Assembly (NCBI GenBank): GCA_000149265.1
Contig: CH000572.1
Location: 400,863-464,862 of the forward strand
Source: Ciona savignyi
Lineage: Eukaryota > Chordata > Ascidiacea > Phlebobranchia > Cionidae
Reading direction: 5' to 3'
DNA length: 64,000 nt
Within the stretch, counting starts at the first letter, position 1; each line of letters starts with the position of its first letter. Made by a program: the position numbers and the translations under genes. Below the pieces are notes generated by a model. That model worked only from the letters and a program-made list of their open reading frames with translations, did not search any database and had not been told where the DNA came from. Positions 11,653 through 21,730 of this stretch are shown piece by piece.

Positions 11653-13494
11653 TCACGAAACTGTACAACCCTTTTCATCTGTCTGGGCCGCTTTGAACCT
11701 CATAGTTTCTGCCAACTCGGTTTTCTGTATCCCTACCAAGCCTTCGTACAATCCCTTGATTGGGTTTTGTCCTGATATCTGGCATCCATGAAGCCAGATC
11801 AGTAACATCCTGTGGCCATGCTCTTTATAGCTTTTACTTCCAGTGTATTGTTCTTCAATAGCAAGCAATTGTTTGTCCGTAAACCCCCAATAAAATGCAA
11901 GCTGCTTCCACTCAATGGATTTTAAATATTTTGAAGCGAGTCTATAAAGTAAAGAGCGCAAATGCTGTGTGGAGCCACTGTTGTCTGGTTTGAAACTCAA
12001 ACTTGCAATTACGACTGATTGATTGTTAACATGCATGGCTGTTCTCCAATAATAATAGCGCTCGGCTTTAATTATCATATCAACAATGTTAACATAATTT
12101 CCACGAGCAGCTACATCGAGAGGTGTCTTTCCTTTTTGGTCCATGAGGTTGTGATTAGAATGAGCTAAAAGGAGTATTTCAGTTATCTCGCTTAAACCGT
12201 TTTCAGCTGCCAGATGCAAAACTGTTTCGTTTCTGGCATCTTGTACACTAGGATTTGCGCCTGCGTTTACCAAAATATTTGTAAGCTCCACATTACTGTT
12301 AGTCACGGCAAAGTGCAAAGGTGTCTGGTTGTGTTTGTTTCCAGCATCTATATCTCCTTTTTGATCAATAAGCACATTAATAACCTCTGTATGTCCATTT
12401 ATGACTGCAAGATGCATGGGACACATTTCATCCTCAGTTTCAGCATTCACATCAACACTGTGCTTCAGGAGTTCAGAACAAAACTCTGAATGGCCAGATT
12501 CTGCCGCCAGATGGAGTGCAGTTTTGTGGTTGTTATTTACATCATCAAGGTTAGCTTCCGCTTCTACTAATGGTGCAATTACCTTATAAAACCCATGTTT
12601 GGCAGCAATGTGCAACGGCAGATTTCCACCATTGTCCTTGATTTTTACTTTGCAGTTTAGTTCTAGTAGCCGTTTAACTATCTCATGCCTTCCATATTTG
12701 CAAGCGATGTGAAGGCTTGTTTTTCCACTGTCATCCTGTATGTCTTTATCAAAATCCTGCATTTCCTCAGTTAATATATTAACCACTCCCATGTGATTGT
12801 TCTGAGCCGCACAATGTAACCAAGTGTAGCCGTGCTTATTTCGAGTGGTAAACTTGGCTCCTGCGTGCATCATGTGCTGCACACAAGGAGCATGACCAAA
12901 CCAAGCAGCCCAAAGCAAGGTGTCCATTCCAAACTTATCAGAAGCATCAATTGTTGCACCTTCATCCAAAAGTTCCTTCAGGACATTCAACAGTCCGTTT
13001 CCAGCAGCCCAGTGCATTGGTACTCTGTCATGTTTATTCCTACAGTTGATGTCAATTCCCGACTTTATTAAACGCTTTACTTCTTCAATGTCCCCGGACT
13101 TACATGCATGATGGAAATCTTTCTCGTCACCAACTAAAATCTCATCGTCTACATCAGTTACATCCCCACTCGCAATGGAGAGAGATGTTTGCCTGCTATC
13201 ACGAGAAGGGGTACGGAAGTTAAAAAGAATACTCCCAGCACTTCCAATCGAATCTGTGTCCTTATTTCTTGATGACGGCAGTGCCACTAAAAGATTCGGT
13301 TTCTGCAAGCTTTTTGAATGGCTGCTGTTCCTGCTTATTCTTAAGTTTTTTAGGCTACCAGAGTCGATACTTCCTCTTCCAATTTGACAATCATTGTTCT
13401 CTTCTGATCTTATGTCATTCTCAGAGAGCAAGCTTTTGGTTTCTTTTTCTTCTCCATTAGTTTTTATCGAGTTACTTTTTACTGACATGATCAA
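11653..13494 (-). CDS. ankyrin-repeat and death-domain protein (ANKDD1-like), single coding exon
   Basis: A 613-residue intracellular protein in one uninterrupted frame. Residues 1-115 are Ser/charged and low-complexity, probably disordered. About 126-490 are some ten to eleven ankyrin repeats with repeated TPLHxAA-type helices (PMHWAAGNG, TSLHIACKYG, LPLHIAAKHG, TALHLAAESG, TPLHFAVTN, TVLHLAAENG, TPLDVAARG). About 530-600 form a C-terminal death-domain-like fold (WKQLAFYWGFTDKQL to MLLIWL). Repeats followed by a death domain is the ANKDD1A/B architecture; ankyrins and DAPK-type proteins are larger or carry extra domains. Human ANKDD1A is about 520 aa, so the N-terminal tail is an extension. 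The start could be the first Met or the Met at residue 3. The coding region has no intron, unlike its neighbours. Role in death-fold signalling is inferred, not shown. Confidence 0.88.
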   Translation of the reverse strand: MIMSVKSNSIKTNGEEKETKSLLSENDIRSEENNDCQIGRGSIDSGSLKNLRISRNSSHSKSLQKPNLLVALPSSRNKDTDSIGSAGSILFNFRTPSRDSRQTSLSIASGDVTDVDDEILVGDEKDFHHACKSGDIEEVKRLIKSGIDINCRNKHDRVPMHWAAGNGLLNVLKELLDEGATIDASDKFGMDTLLWAAWFGHAPCVQHMMHAGAKFTTRNKHGYTWLHCAAQNNHMGVVNILTEEMQDFDKDIQDDSGKTSLHIACKYGRHEIVKRLLELNCKVKIKDNGGNLPLHIAAKHGFYKVIAPLVEAEANLDDVNNNHKTALHLAAESGHSEFCSELLKHSVDVNAETEDEMCPMHLAVINGHTEVINVLIDQKGDIDAGNKHNQTPLHFAVTNSNVELTNILVNAGANPSVQDARNETVLHLAAENGLSEITEILLLAHSNHNLMDQKGKTPLDVAARGNYVNIVDMIIKAERYYYWRTAMHVNNQSVVIASLSFKPDNSGSTQHLRSLLYRLASKYLKSIEWKQLAFYWGFTDKQLLAIEEQYTGSKSYKEHGHRMLLIWLHGCQISGQNPIKGLYEGLVGIQKTELAETMRFKAAQTDEKGCTVS

Positions 13495-14018
13495 ACAAAA
13501 TAAGACATTCTTTTCATATTAAGTTGGGTGAAGTTCAGTTTTAAGACAACTAAGGTGTATATCTTGAAATTATAAACAAATGCACCCAAGCTACTGCAGT
13601 TTAGCCTAAATATTAAAATATGATAAGTTAACGGTACCTCCAAATCCAATTACAACGGATAAGTGAAAATTTTAAAAAATAGAACACAGGTGTTTGTTTA
13701 TTAGCAGTTATCTGCTGAGCTACGTTTACTCTAATGAAATAATTATCTGCCTGTCATCTAGCAAACATGTGGACATACGACGGAACCGAACGTAATGTTA
13801 AACTATCGTTACACTAAACTCCGGTTTCAATAATACGGTGGCTAATACTAACCATAAAGTATATGAATGGTATACACTACCTACTTCGTGGTACAATAAG
13901 AAGAAGAAATAAGCAACTACACACAAATAAACACTTGACGTGGAAAAAAGACAGCTTTTAACGTTTACTACACAACTGCACGTACACACCGGCACAAAAC
14001 AAAAAGTGATAGATGCTC

Positions 14019-14026
14019 TGACGTCA
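14019..14026. promoter_or_regulatory. CRE palindrome upstream of the ankyrin gene
   Basis: TGACGTCA, the full CREB/ATF consensus, lies about 525 bp upstream of the ANKDD1-like start codon, in a stretch where its promoter and any 5' non-coding exon should be. The same octamer occurs elsewhere in the window, so function is only a possibility. Confidence 0.3.
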
Positions 14027-14120
14027 GATCGGGTACAAACCATTGATGCGAAACGTCGATTTCTTTTTTCTTGCCGTTTTTTCCTCGAAATTGTGGCGCA
14101 CATTGGTTAAGTTATTGGAT

Positions 14121-14640
14121 GTTAAAACGGTCGTGTGTCTAATGGTTAACACGATTCATATACGGCTTCATGTATAAAAAAGGCAACACACGGGTAATCG
14201 TCAGATTATCTCGCGCCCATGGTCGGGTAACCGGAGTAGCCTACAGTTTGTTAAGTATGATTGAGATGTTTCTTTAGTTTGGTAGAACCTATCAATCCGC
14301 ATTGGTTTTTGGTTTAGAGCTAGTTGATTTGTGGATTGTTACAATAAGATATGATATTCATATTTTATTCCTGTGATGTTTTATCACTCGTCTGATACTC
14401 GTGCCCACTCTCAGGTTACCTGCACTATTCAGAGTTTTGTACGTAATTAAGACGACATTGCTGTTAATTTAGGTTGACCCATTACACTTTGGCCAGATGA
14501 TATTTGCTGGTGCCTTAGTAAAAGACACAACCGAATATTACATTGATGCAAAGAGACTATAACAACATGGTCTCTTTGATTGATGGATGCCGATGGTTAT
14601 GCAAGAGGTAATCTAGCGATTAGGAACCGACTTTTCCCAT
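14121..14640. repeat. degraded tRNA-derived SINE remnant(s)
   Basis: The segment GGTAATCGTCAGATTATC...CGCGCCCATGGTCGGGTAACCGGAGTAG and, further on, GGTGCCTTAGTAAAAGACACAACCGA line up with the better-preserved copy at 20066-20368. Immediately left, 14128-14155 carries a tRNA A-box-like stretch (GTGTCTAATGGTTAACACG) of the second family seen at 31.8 kb. Diverged and broken; boundaries approximate. Confidence 0.55.
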
Positions 14641-16107
14641 TCAAGAAGATAAAACAGGAAAATCCTATATCCTAAACTATTTAAGTCTACAAAACAAATA
14701 CAATTTTGTTAATGAACTAAAGCCGATTGTGAATTTCAGGATACGGGGATTTTAGTTTAACGAATATTGCGACGCCCATGGATAATGCTAACTCGTGCTG
14801 TTTTGAAGAAAATTATAGATTTTTCACCACACATAGCGTTCATCCAACTGCCCACCAACAGATTTTTTCGTTTCTATAAGAAATACCACCCTTTTGCAAT
14901 TTGTTATCGTGACGAATGCATCAAAAACATTTAAGATTGTTTTCAATTTAATTACAATTAACAAAACATTTCAAGTATACTCTTTAACTATAATTCTAAC
15001 TTAGATCAACCATATGTATTTATTTGGGCTATATATATTTTTAATCACTTTAAAGCCCCAACGTACTACAAGGTATAATTATATAACAACAAATCCAAAG
15101 CCGATATGCTATTTTTAGTTTGTTCAAGATTTTCGTATTCTTTTACAATAAGACTGGGATATAAATAATTAATATATAAACAGGAAGCCAAAACGACACC
15201 ATGCAAGCTAAAAATGTTTAAAACAAACACCGTAAATATTACATACGGTGGTTAACTCCATGTCATACTTTACCTGTAATCTAATTATCCAACAGCTATT
15301 TAAATATTAATTTTACACTGCCTTTAACTTTAAGGGTATATAAACCCTGGGTATGTTTGTCCGGTCATATAACTCAGCAGATAGAGAGCCATCGCCGTTC
15401 AGCCAAATGGTCGTTTAATGAAACTATTTTCTGGCTAAATCGGTTGTGTATCTAAGAATTATAAGCACTTCTTAAGTGGATATCGTGAAACCAGTAAATT
15501 AACGTTTTAAACTAAACCAATAGAAACGGCCATCTTATTCATGGAAATAAAACTACCTGGTCAAAAGGACTCAATAAAATTAATCAAAGCAAATCGCATT
15601 CTGCCGCATACAACATATAGAATTTTACCAACACAGGCATCTTCCATTGCTGTTAGTATCGTATATATTCTCTAATATTCAAAATGTGAAGATTTATGGG
15701 ATTAGTATAATATATTTTGTAATATATGATATCTAAAAAACGGGTCGTTTCCACATAAAATACATATTAAGAAAGTCCTGGATAAGCCAAGATCAACTGT
15801 CATTTAGTACGGGTTGTCAGCCTAAGAGTAACGGGCCGAAACTTGCCGCTCTCTTGTCGTTTGTACTAGAATACTAGATCAAACCACTCAGGACATTGTC
15901 TAACCCAGAGGTTTATTGTTGTTAACAAATCTATAGACAGGTATAACCCGACTGGGTTATCGATGTATATATTTATACACTACTATGCGTTAATGTCAGC
16001 TTGGTTTTCCACAAGGAAAATAAGCCTATTTATGGGTCCCATTTGGAAAAATGAGACACATATTGTTTTTGTCCGTTTTTTTTTCTTTTTTTTTCGTCAA
16101 ACGCTTG

Positions 16108-17050
16108 ACAGGTATGGTTTGTGGACCCAACATGTACCAAAAGGGGTAATGGATTCACAACGAAACTTGGTAATTTGTTAGACCACATAGTCTAGAAATG
16201 CACTAACTAAAATTTTGGGTGATGAATCCCGGGGAATTCCCCTGGCACGTTAAAAACCAAAACGGTATTTTTTTCTAAAAATTTAGCTTATTTGCGCATA
16301 GCGCTTGAACGGTAGCTCCAATTTAAATTAGATTTGATAAAATGTAAGTGCATTAGTAACTGATTAAACACTTAAAAAAAATTACTTAGGGAAATACCCT
16401 AAAAAATAAGCTTTTTTTGTCAAATCATGATTGTGACAGACATGCCATGTCGACCCGAAATCTACAAGAAGAAAAAATGTATTCGCAATCAAACATTGTT
16501 ATTTGTTAGACAACATGGGCTAGATATTCAGAAACTAAAATTTTGGATAATAAATCTAGGGGAATTCCCCTGAGACGTAAAAAACCAAAGCGGTATTTTT
16601 TCTAAAAAATTAGCTTTTTTGCGCATATCGCTTAAACGGCAGCTCCAATTTGAATCAGATTTGGTAAATTGTTAGACCATTAAACACTCTGTTCCAATTA
16701 AAAGAAAGAAAACATTTATTAAGGTAATTCCTTTAAAAACGAAGATATGTTCCTGAATTATGATTGTAACAGGTATGCCATATCGTACTGACATCTCCAA
16801 CAAGGAGATCGACAAATCAGACATGGAGATCGACAAATCAGATTAAAACATTGTTATATAACATAACCCACATATGTAAAAACAGAAACTTACGAAATAA
16901 ACCCAGTAGAAACTTATCTACTAAACCCAGTAATTCCCTGAAACCACGAAAAACTCAATCGGGCTGTTTTGGGAATTTAGCTTCATTTTAATACAGCGCT
17001 TAAAATGAAGCTTTAGTTTAAAACATTTGTGGTGAAATGTTCGTAAATTT
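16108..17050. repeat. about 330-bp tandem repeat, three diverged copies
   Basis: Landmarks recur in order with a period near 327 bp: AACTAAAATTTTGG at 16205 and 16532, GGGGAATTCCCCTG about 25 bp later in both, then the GCGCATA.CGCTT.AACGG.AGCTCCAATTT block near 16295 and 16622. A third, more diverged unit follows from about 16767 (GCCATATCG, ACATTGTTAT, AGAAACT, TTTAGCTTCATTTTAA.ACAGCGCTT). No coding content is seen. Confidence 0.75.
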
Positions 17051-17408
17051 AAGACGTTTATTTTTTTACTTTCACATGGAAAAGAAGTTTGGTTTAATAA
17101 CTATGGGACCCATGCGTTTATGCTTGCAGAAACAAACTACATACTCGGTGTATAAAATACAAATTATGGTTAGGGACCCTGTAGCATGAATATAGGGTAT
17201 ACAACATGTGTTTTACAAATAGTGGTGGTTAAACACGTGGTTGACACTCTCTAGTTATTTTGATTATTTCGGTTTTCTTTTAAACAAAGGGAAATGTATT
17301 AGTTTTGTCCGTTTTTTTACCGACGCCCTTAATTTTATTAACGTTTGTGCCGAAAGAATTCATTTCGTATGAATCGGTATAAATCTTTCCAAAAATTAAA
17401 CATAATTA

Positions 17409-18839
17409 GGGGAAGAGTGGGTAAAATGGGCCCTTTAATTGCAAATCGGATTTTTTACTGATATAAAGCCCGCTGGACTTAAGTTTTTCATGTGGTGTCA
17501 CATAGTACCAAAGTCTTCACACATAACACGTTAACTTTCTAATAATGTATGTTAAATATATTTTATCAACAAAGAAAAATATTTCGTTAGTGGCCCATTT
17601 TAGACAAGGGTGTAGTCTTAAATGGGCCCCGGCCCGTTTTCGACATTAACATTCCGCTAAATAACAATATCAATATTCGCTTCCCATATAAACAATGTTA
17701 TTACTTTTCTTTTTATGATGTAGTTTTTTTTAAATTTAAGACTTTGGATTACAACAATTACTTTTTATTTAATACCCAGCTACTAGTATGCTAATGCAAT
17801 AACACCTTGCTACTTTAGTGGAAGCATAACTATCAATTCATGTTATTAATAGCATTAAAAAAACCCTTTAGTTTATTGTGGTACACATAATATGACTGTT
17901 AATGCTAAGTCTAGCCCTTTAATTACTGTTAATGCCAAGTCTAGCCCTGTTAGTTACCAAATGAACTTAGGGGGCCCATATTAGACAAGTGCCCTCATAC
18001 GACCTAAAATCTCTAAAACAAAATCTTAAAAAAGAAGTTTTATTATACTACCAGTAAAGGTAGGTCTAGGCTATATAGTTCTATTTAACTACAGTAAAAG
18101 TTATTTTAGTATTTAATCTTTTCCAATATATATAAGCAGAAAACAAAAATTGCAAATTTATATTCAGACCTGTGGGGGTCTTCCTTATTTTGCTTAGGTC
18201 AGGCTTGGGTTTGCGCCTGGTGCTTGCACTAATTCTGGCATGAGGTCCCCAACTAACATACCTCAGCCATGACTAAAATAGATGCCAATCCGGACTCCAT
18301 AAAAAACTTCTTTATTGATATATTGCAATCTGATACAATACAATTCGTACAGTTAAACTGGTTCATTATACATGCTTGAAGATATCATCTTCAAGCAGGC
18401 AGTGCTTGTCTACATTTCAGAACGCGTTTCTGATAATAATCTGATACAAAAAGTTTTTACACAAGCGCTTGTATGGCGCCATGTGTGGGAAGATTATAAA
18501 GGAAGTGTTTTTTTGGATTATAGTCTGTTTCATAGGAAATTATTGGCAAGTCAAACAGCTGTGCGCGCATTAAGCGTCCATTACAACACTTTTAATATAA
18601 TTTAATACAATGTGCAAAAAATATTATATAAACCGCGAATGTCCACTACAGACCTTCTCAAACCGAAATAACTACAGAAAACATTGAGTTTGGTGATTTC
18701 ACGCTCAAACTTCGGTTTGGAGATTCCATCGTTTGATATACTGACACTGGTTCTCGCAGCAAATTTTATTCTTCAAAATATATTAAAAATTCGAGGGGGC
18801 CCATTTTACCCGTGTGGCCCATTTTACCCAATTTTCCCC
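17409..18839. mobile_element. TA-flanked DNA transposon relic with long terminal inverted repeats
   Basis: A 1431-bp element. The left end reads GGGGAAGAGTGGGTAAAATG and continues GGCC; the right end, reverse-complemented, reads GGGGAAAATTGGGTAAAATG and continues GGCC, so 22 of 24 positions match. Both sides abut TA (17407-17408 and 18840-18841), as in Tc1/mariner-like insertions. GGCCCATTTTA-type motifs recur inside (17585, 17625, 17970), and a 30-bp unit is duplicated near 17892-17953. A 77-codon frame at 18372-18605 is the longest inside and is not recognisable as transposase, so the copy is probably non-autonomous. Confidence 0.75.
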
Positions 18840-19488
18840 TACTTGACGTGTTGTACAAATTATTTGGTAATTAGCCGTAAAGAATTAATGAGATTCTAAA
18901 ACCTGCAATCCATATTTAGTACAGTAAATGTAACGCCATTTAGATTAGAAGGATAGGATAGGATACGCTCATGGAGCGTTAACACATGGTCAAGCATCAG
19001 ATTTGTTTTTGTTTATTTTCAGTTCTATATTTGTACCTATGTCTGTTACTGAGTATGTCCTGACGGTTCGCTAGCTCTAATAGTCCAATATGACCCCGAT
19101 ATTCCGAAATCCCACACTTACACGAAAGGTTGGGTTTAATTCTTGATTACTTGCGATCATGACAAAACACGTAGATGATGATTAATTCAGTATATTCGAA
19201 AACGACAAAATGTGCACCAAAAGATGGCACAGCCTCAACGTCGCGCATCAGGCTTTCTACTCGCTTCTCACAGAAAAAGTCACGTTTGAACTGTATTAAT
19301 AAAAACTCGACAACAAACGTCATCATGGTAGTATGTGGGAAAAATAAAGTTAATGAAACGTCAAAACATGCGGTCGGGTTAAGGCGGTTTTACAACCGTG
19401 TGAAGGGGCAGTCATATGGAATAGTTGATGGCGACAACATTATGCAGTGCATTTAAACAATGACAAACCGCAAAATTGCTATAGGCCT

Positions 19489-19710
19489 ACAGATTACCTC
19501 GCGCCAACCGCAGGGTTACCGGAGCTATTGCAGTGTATTGTGTATGTTTCAGATGTTTATTCAAATTGGTAAAACCCATTATACCATTGGATTTGCGCAA
19601 TTTCGTTTAGGTGCCTTGCCCACGGAATCAACCGAGTAACAAGTGGCCAGTTTGGAATCTACAACCCTTCGCCTAAAAGGCGACGCATCAATCGACCATG
19701 TCAATCAGTT
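19489..19710 (-). repeat. tRNA-derived SINE copy, diverged
   Basis: It aligns over its length with the copy at 20066-20368: CGCGCCAACCGCAGGGTTACC, GGAGCTATTGCAGTGTATTG, GGTGCCTTGCCCACGGAATC, then GTGGCCAGTTTGGAATCTAC and GGCGACGCATCAA. The B-box-equivalent is mutated. Orientation is taken from the tRNA-like end. Confidence 0.65.
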
Positions 19711-20065
19711 TGAATTGAACAATAACTAGCATGGTGATGGTCTAGGCGGGAACAAGTCTTAATCTTAACAGATAGGCCCAAATCTTAATTTTTAGGGTAT
19801 TTCCCAGAATAATTTTGTATTTTCTTAACGGACTAATATTTCACTCAATAAAAGCGCTATGCTGAAAAGAAGATAAATAACGAATTTGATTCCGTTGTTT
19901 TTCACAGCTACGGGAAATTTCTCTAGGCTTTTTACCCAAAGTTTCTGTGTCTACCTATAAGGATCCAGGTTTTCCAATTTTTTTGGAGTTTTAATGCGAT
20001 TCCACTTCTTGGTGATGTCAGGGAAACATGGCATGCTGTCATGACCATGATTTAGGGACAAATCT

Positions 20066-20368
20066 TAATTTTTAGGTTAGGATAGGATTTTCATCTTTAT
20101 CCCCGTGATAGAAAAACCAAGGGGGTTAGCACACGGGCAATCGTCAGATCACCTCGCGCCCATCGTCGGGTTACCGGAGCTATTGCAGTTTGTTGTATAT
20201 GATAGACACGCTCCTTCATTTTGGTAGAACCTATTAATCCGGTGGGTTCAGGCAATGTCCGTAAAGTGCCTTGCCCAAGGACACAACCGATTAGCTAGCG
20301 ACCAGTTTCGAACCTGCAACCTTTCGACTGAAATGCGACGCACTTAACCGCTAGACCAACGGGCGGGA
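20066..20368 (-). mobile_element. tRNA-derived SINE, best-preserved copy
   Basis: Read on the - strand, the first 70 nt resemble a tRNA: an A box TGGTCTAGCGG (complement of 20348-20358) and a B box GGTTCGAAACT (complement of 20304-20314), spaced as in a Pol III internal promoter. A tRNA-unrelated body of about 230 bp follows, with the conserved blocks GCCTTGCCCAAGGACACAACC, GGGTTACCGGAGCTATTGCA and GGATAGGATTTTCATC. Diverged relatives occur at 14.2, 19.5, 30.1, 32.8, 34.4 and 35.5 kb. I could not identify the founder tRNA. Confidence 0.75.
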
Positions 20369-21155
20369 AATTATTTCTCTTAGTTGGTTTTTGACTTTTT
20401 CTTTTTAATTTGTAATCGAGTTAACACTTACAGCAAAGTTTGATAATATGTTGCAGAAGTGCCTGAATCGGACAAGAATAAAAGTCTCCACTGAATGGAT
20501 AATAAGTTCGGTTGGATAAACTGGGGATCTAGAAGTTTCGGAATATCATGCTTTTGTTGTGGGTTATCATTTTCACTTTACAGCCGCTCAAAGTGAAAGT
20601 GGGTGATCACAATAGGGAAGGTAGGTAGAAAAGTTCACATTAAAGTGTGTTTGTGTGCTAAACAATACATGGTCTATCGATCGTTTGAAAAGCGATATTT
20701 TGACATAAAATTCAAAAAGCCACTGCCATTGTTATACACTAAAACTGTAACATAAAGTGTCAAACGGTTTGACTGTATATTTAATACACAACACCAGTTT
20801 ATTGGTTAAATTTATTTTTTCTTCTACATTTAGGTACATATGCCGTCAATTTACACAATATTATATATTTATAAGAATCCGCATTAGTATTACCAGTATG
20901 CAACAGGACACTTCCAGTTAAAACAGCAAGCACTTATGCCTTTACATAAAAAATGCAATAGCCAATAAGAGAAATTAAAAATGCTTTAGGCGAGGTGACA
21001 AGTTAAAAATCACATCGATGAAGAAAAGTACAAACATGCAATGTTCCATTATTAACTTGATTGTGAACTTTTTAAATCAGAAGTTATTTTAGAAACAAAT
21101 TTGATGCCTTTAAGCACTCATTATTCCAATGAATTACACAGATTTCTCTTTAGTA

Positions 21156-21469
21156 CAGTGGTTCCCAACCCAGTAGGCGCGCCGTGGTGGCATTTGCATT
21201 ACTAAGGTGTGCTGCAAGATGTTGCGACACTTTAGCTCTTTCTACTGTTTAAACCTGCACATGGAGTGCTGGTAGAAATGAAAACACAGCACAAAAATTA
21301 TTGCGTACTTTTGCATTTAATTTATCCCTAATAACATTTTGTGGCATTAAATTTATGCAGTGTAAACCAGGGTAATAAAATCACTGTACGCTTGCCAGCA
21401 TCAGGTAATGCCGCAAACTATTTATCTCATCAGTGGGGTACAATAAGATTAAAAGGGTTGGAAACCACT
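21156..21469. mobile_element. hAT-like MITE
   Basis: About 314 bp between CAGTGGTTCCCAACCC and a right end whose reverse complement is AAGTGGTTTCCAACCC. The flanks CTTTAGTA (left) and a CTTTAGCA overlapping the right edge suggest an 8-bp duplication with one change, although the exact right edge is ambiguous. There is no coding capacity. It lies about 260 bp downstream of the stomatin stop. Confidence 0.65.
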
Positions 21470-21730
21470 TTAGCATGATACATATAAAATATTTAGCATG
21501 ATATATAAAAAACATGTATAATACAATAAGGAGGTGAATTAGGAACAACAAGCTACTTTAATTAATGCAGAAGCTAAGTTATATGTCCAAGTTGTAAGTT
21601 AGTTAATTAAAAATTAATTAAAAAAATGCTTTAAGTTAAAATCAACGAGCTTATAATTATTCAATTTTTACTTGTTTACTCCCATGATATTTTACAATTA
21701 ACACGTCTTGTAAAGCCCGACTCAACAGCT

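Larger units (their letters stand above)
13495..21730. other. 8.2-kb intergenic region rich in decayed repeats
   Basis: Between the 5' end of the ankyrin gene and the 3' end of stomatin. It holds tRNA-like SINE fragments (14.1-14.6, 19.5-19.7, 20.07-20.37 kb), a tandem repeat (16.1-17.05 kb), a TA-flanked inverted-repeat element (17.4-18.8 kb) and a small hAT-like MITE (21.16-21.47 kb). A TATA-like stretch at about 15335-15350 leads into no recognisable coding sequence. Reading frames of 60-95 codons here lack similarity I can recognise. Stretches 14.7-16.1 and 20.4-21.1 kb show nothing. Confidence 0.6.

Noticed and set aside
13798..14103. 101-codon - strand frame upstream of the ankyrin gene
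   Set aside because: Starts as a charged stretch then becomes Cys/Val/Phe-rich without motif; more likely promoter or 5' UTR than a gene.
15335..15440. TATATAAA-containing stretch considered as a promoter for a + strand gene
   Set aside because: No coding exon with recognisable content follows within several kb.
18372..18605. 77-codon frame inside the TA-flanked element, considered as transposase
   Set aside because: No helix-turn-helix or DDE/DDD signature that I can see.
19175..19456. 93-codon + strand frame
   Set aside because: Basic, no motif, flanked by SINE remnants; no evidence of splicing or conservation.
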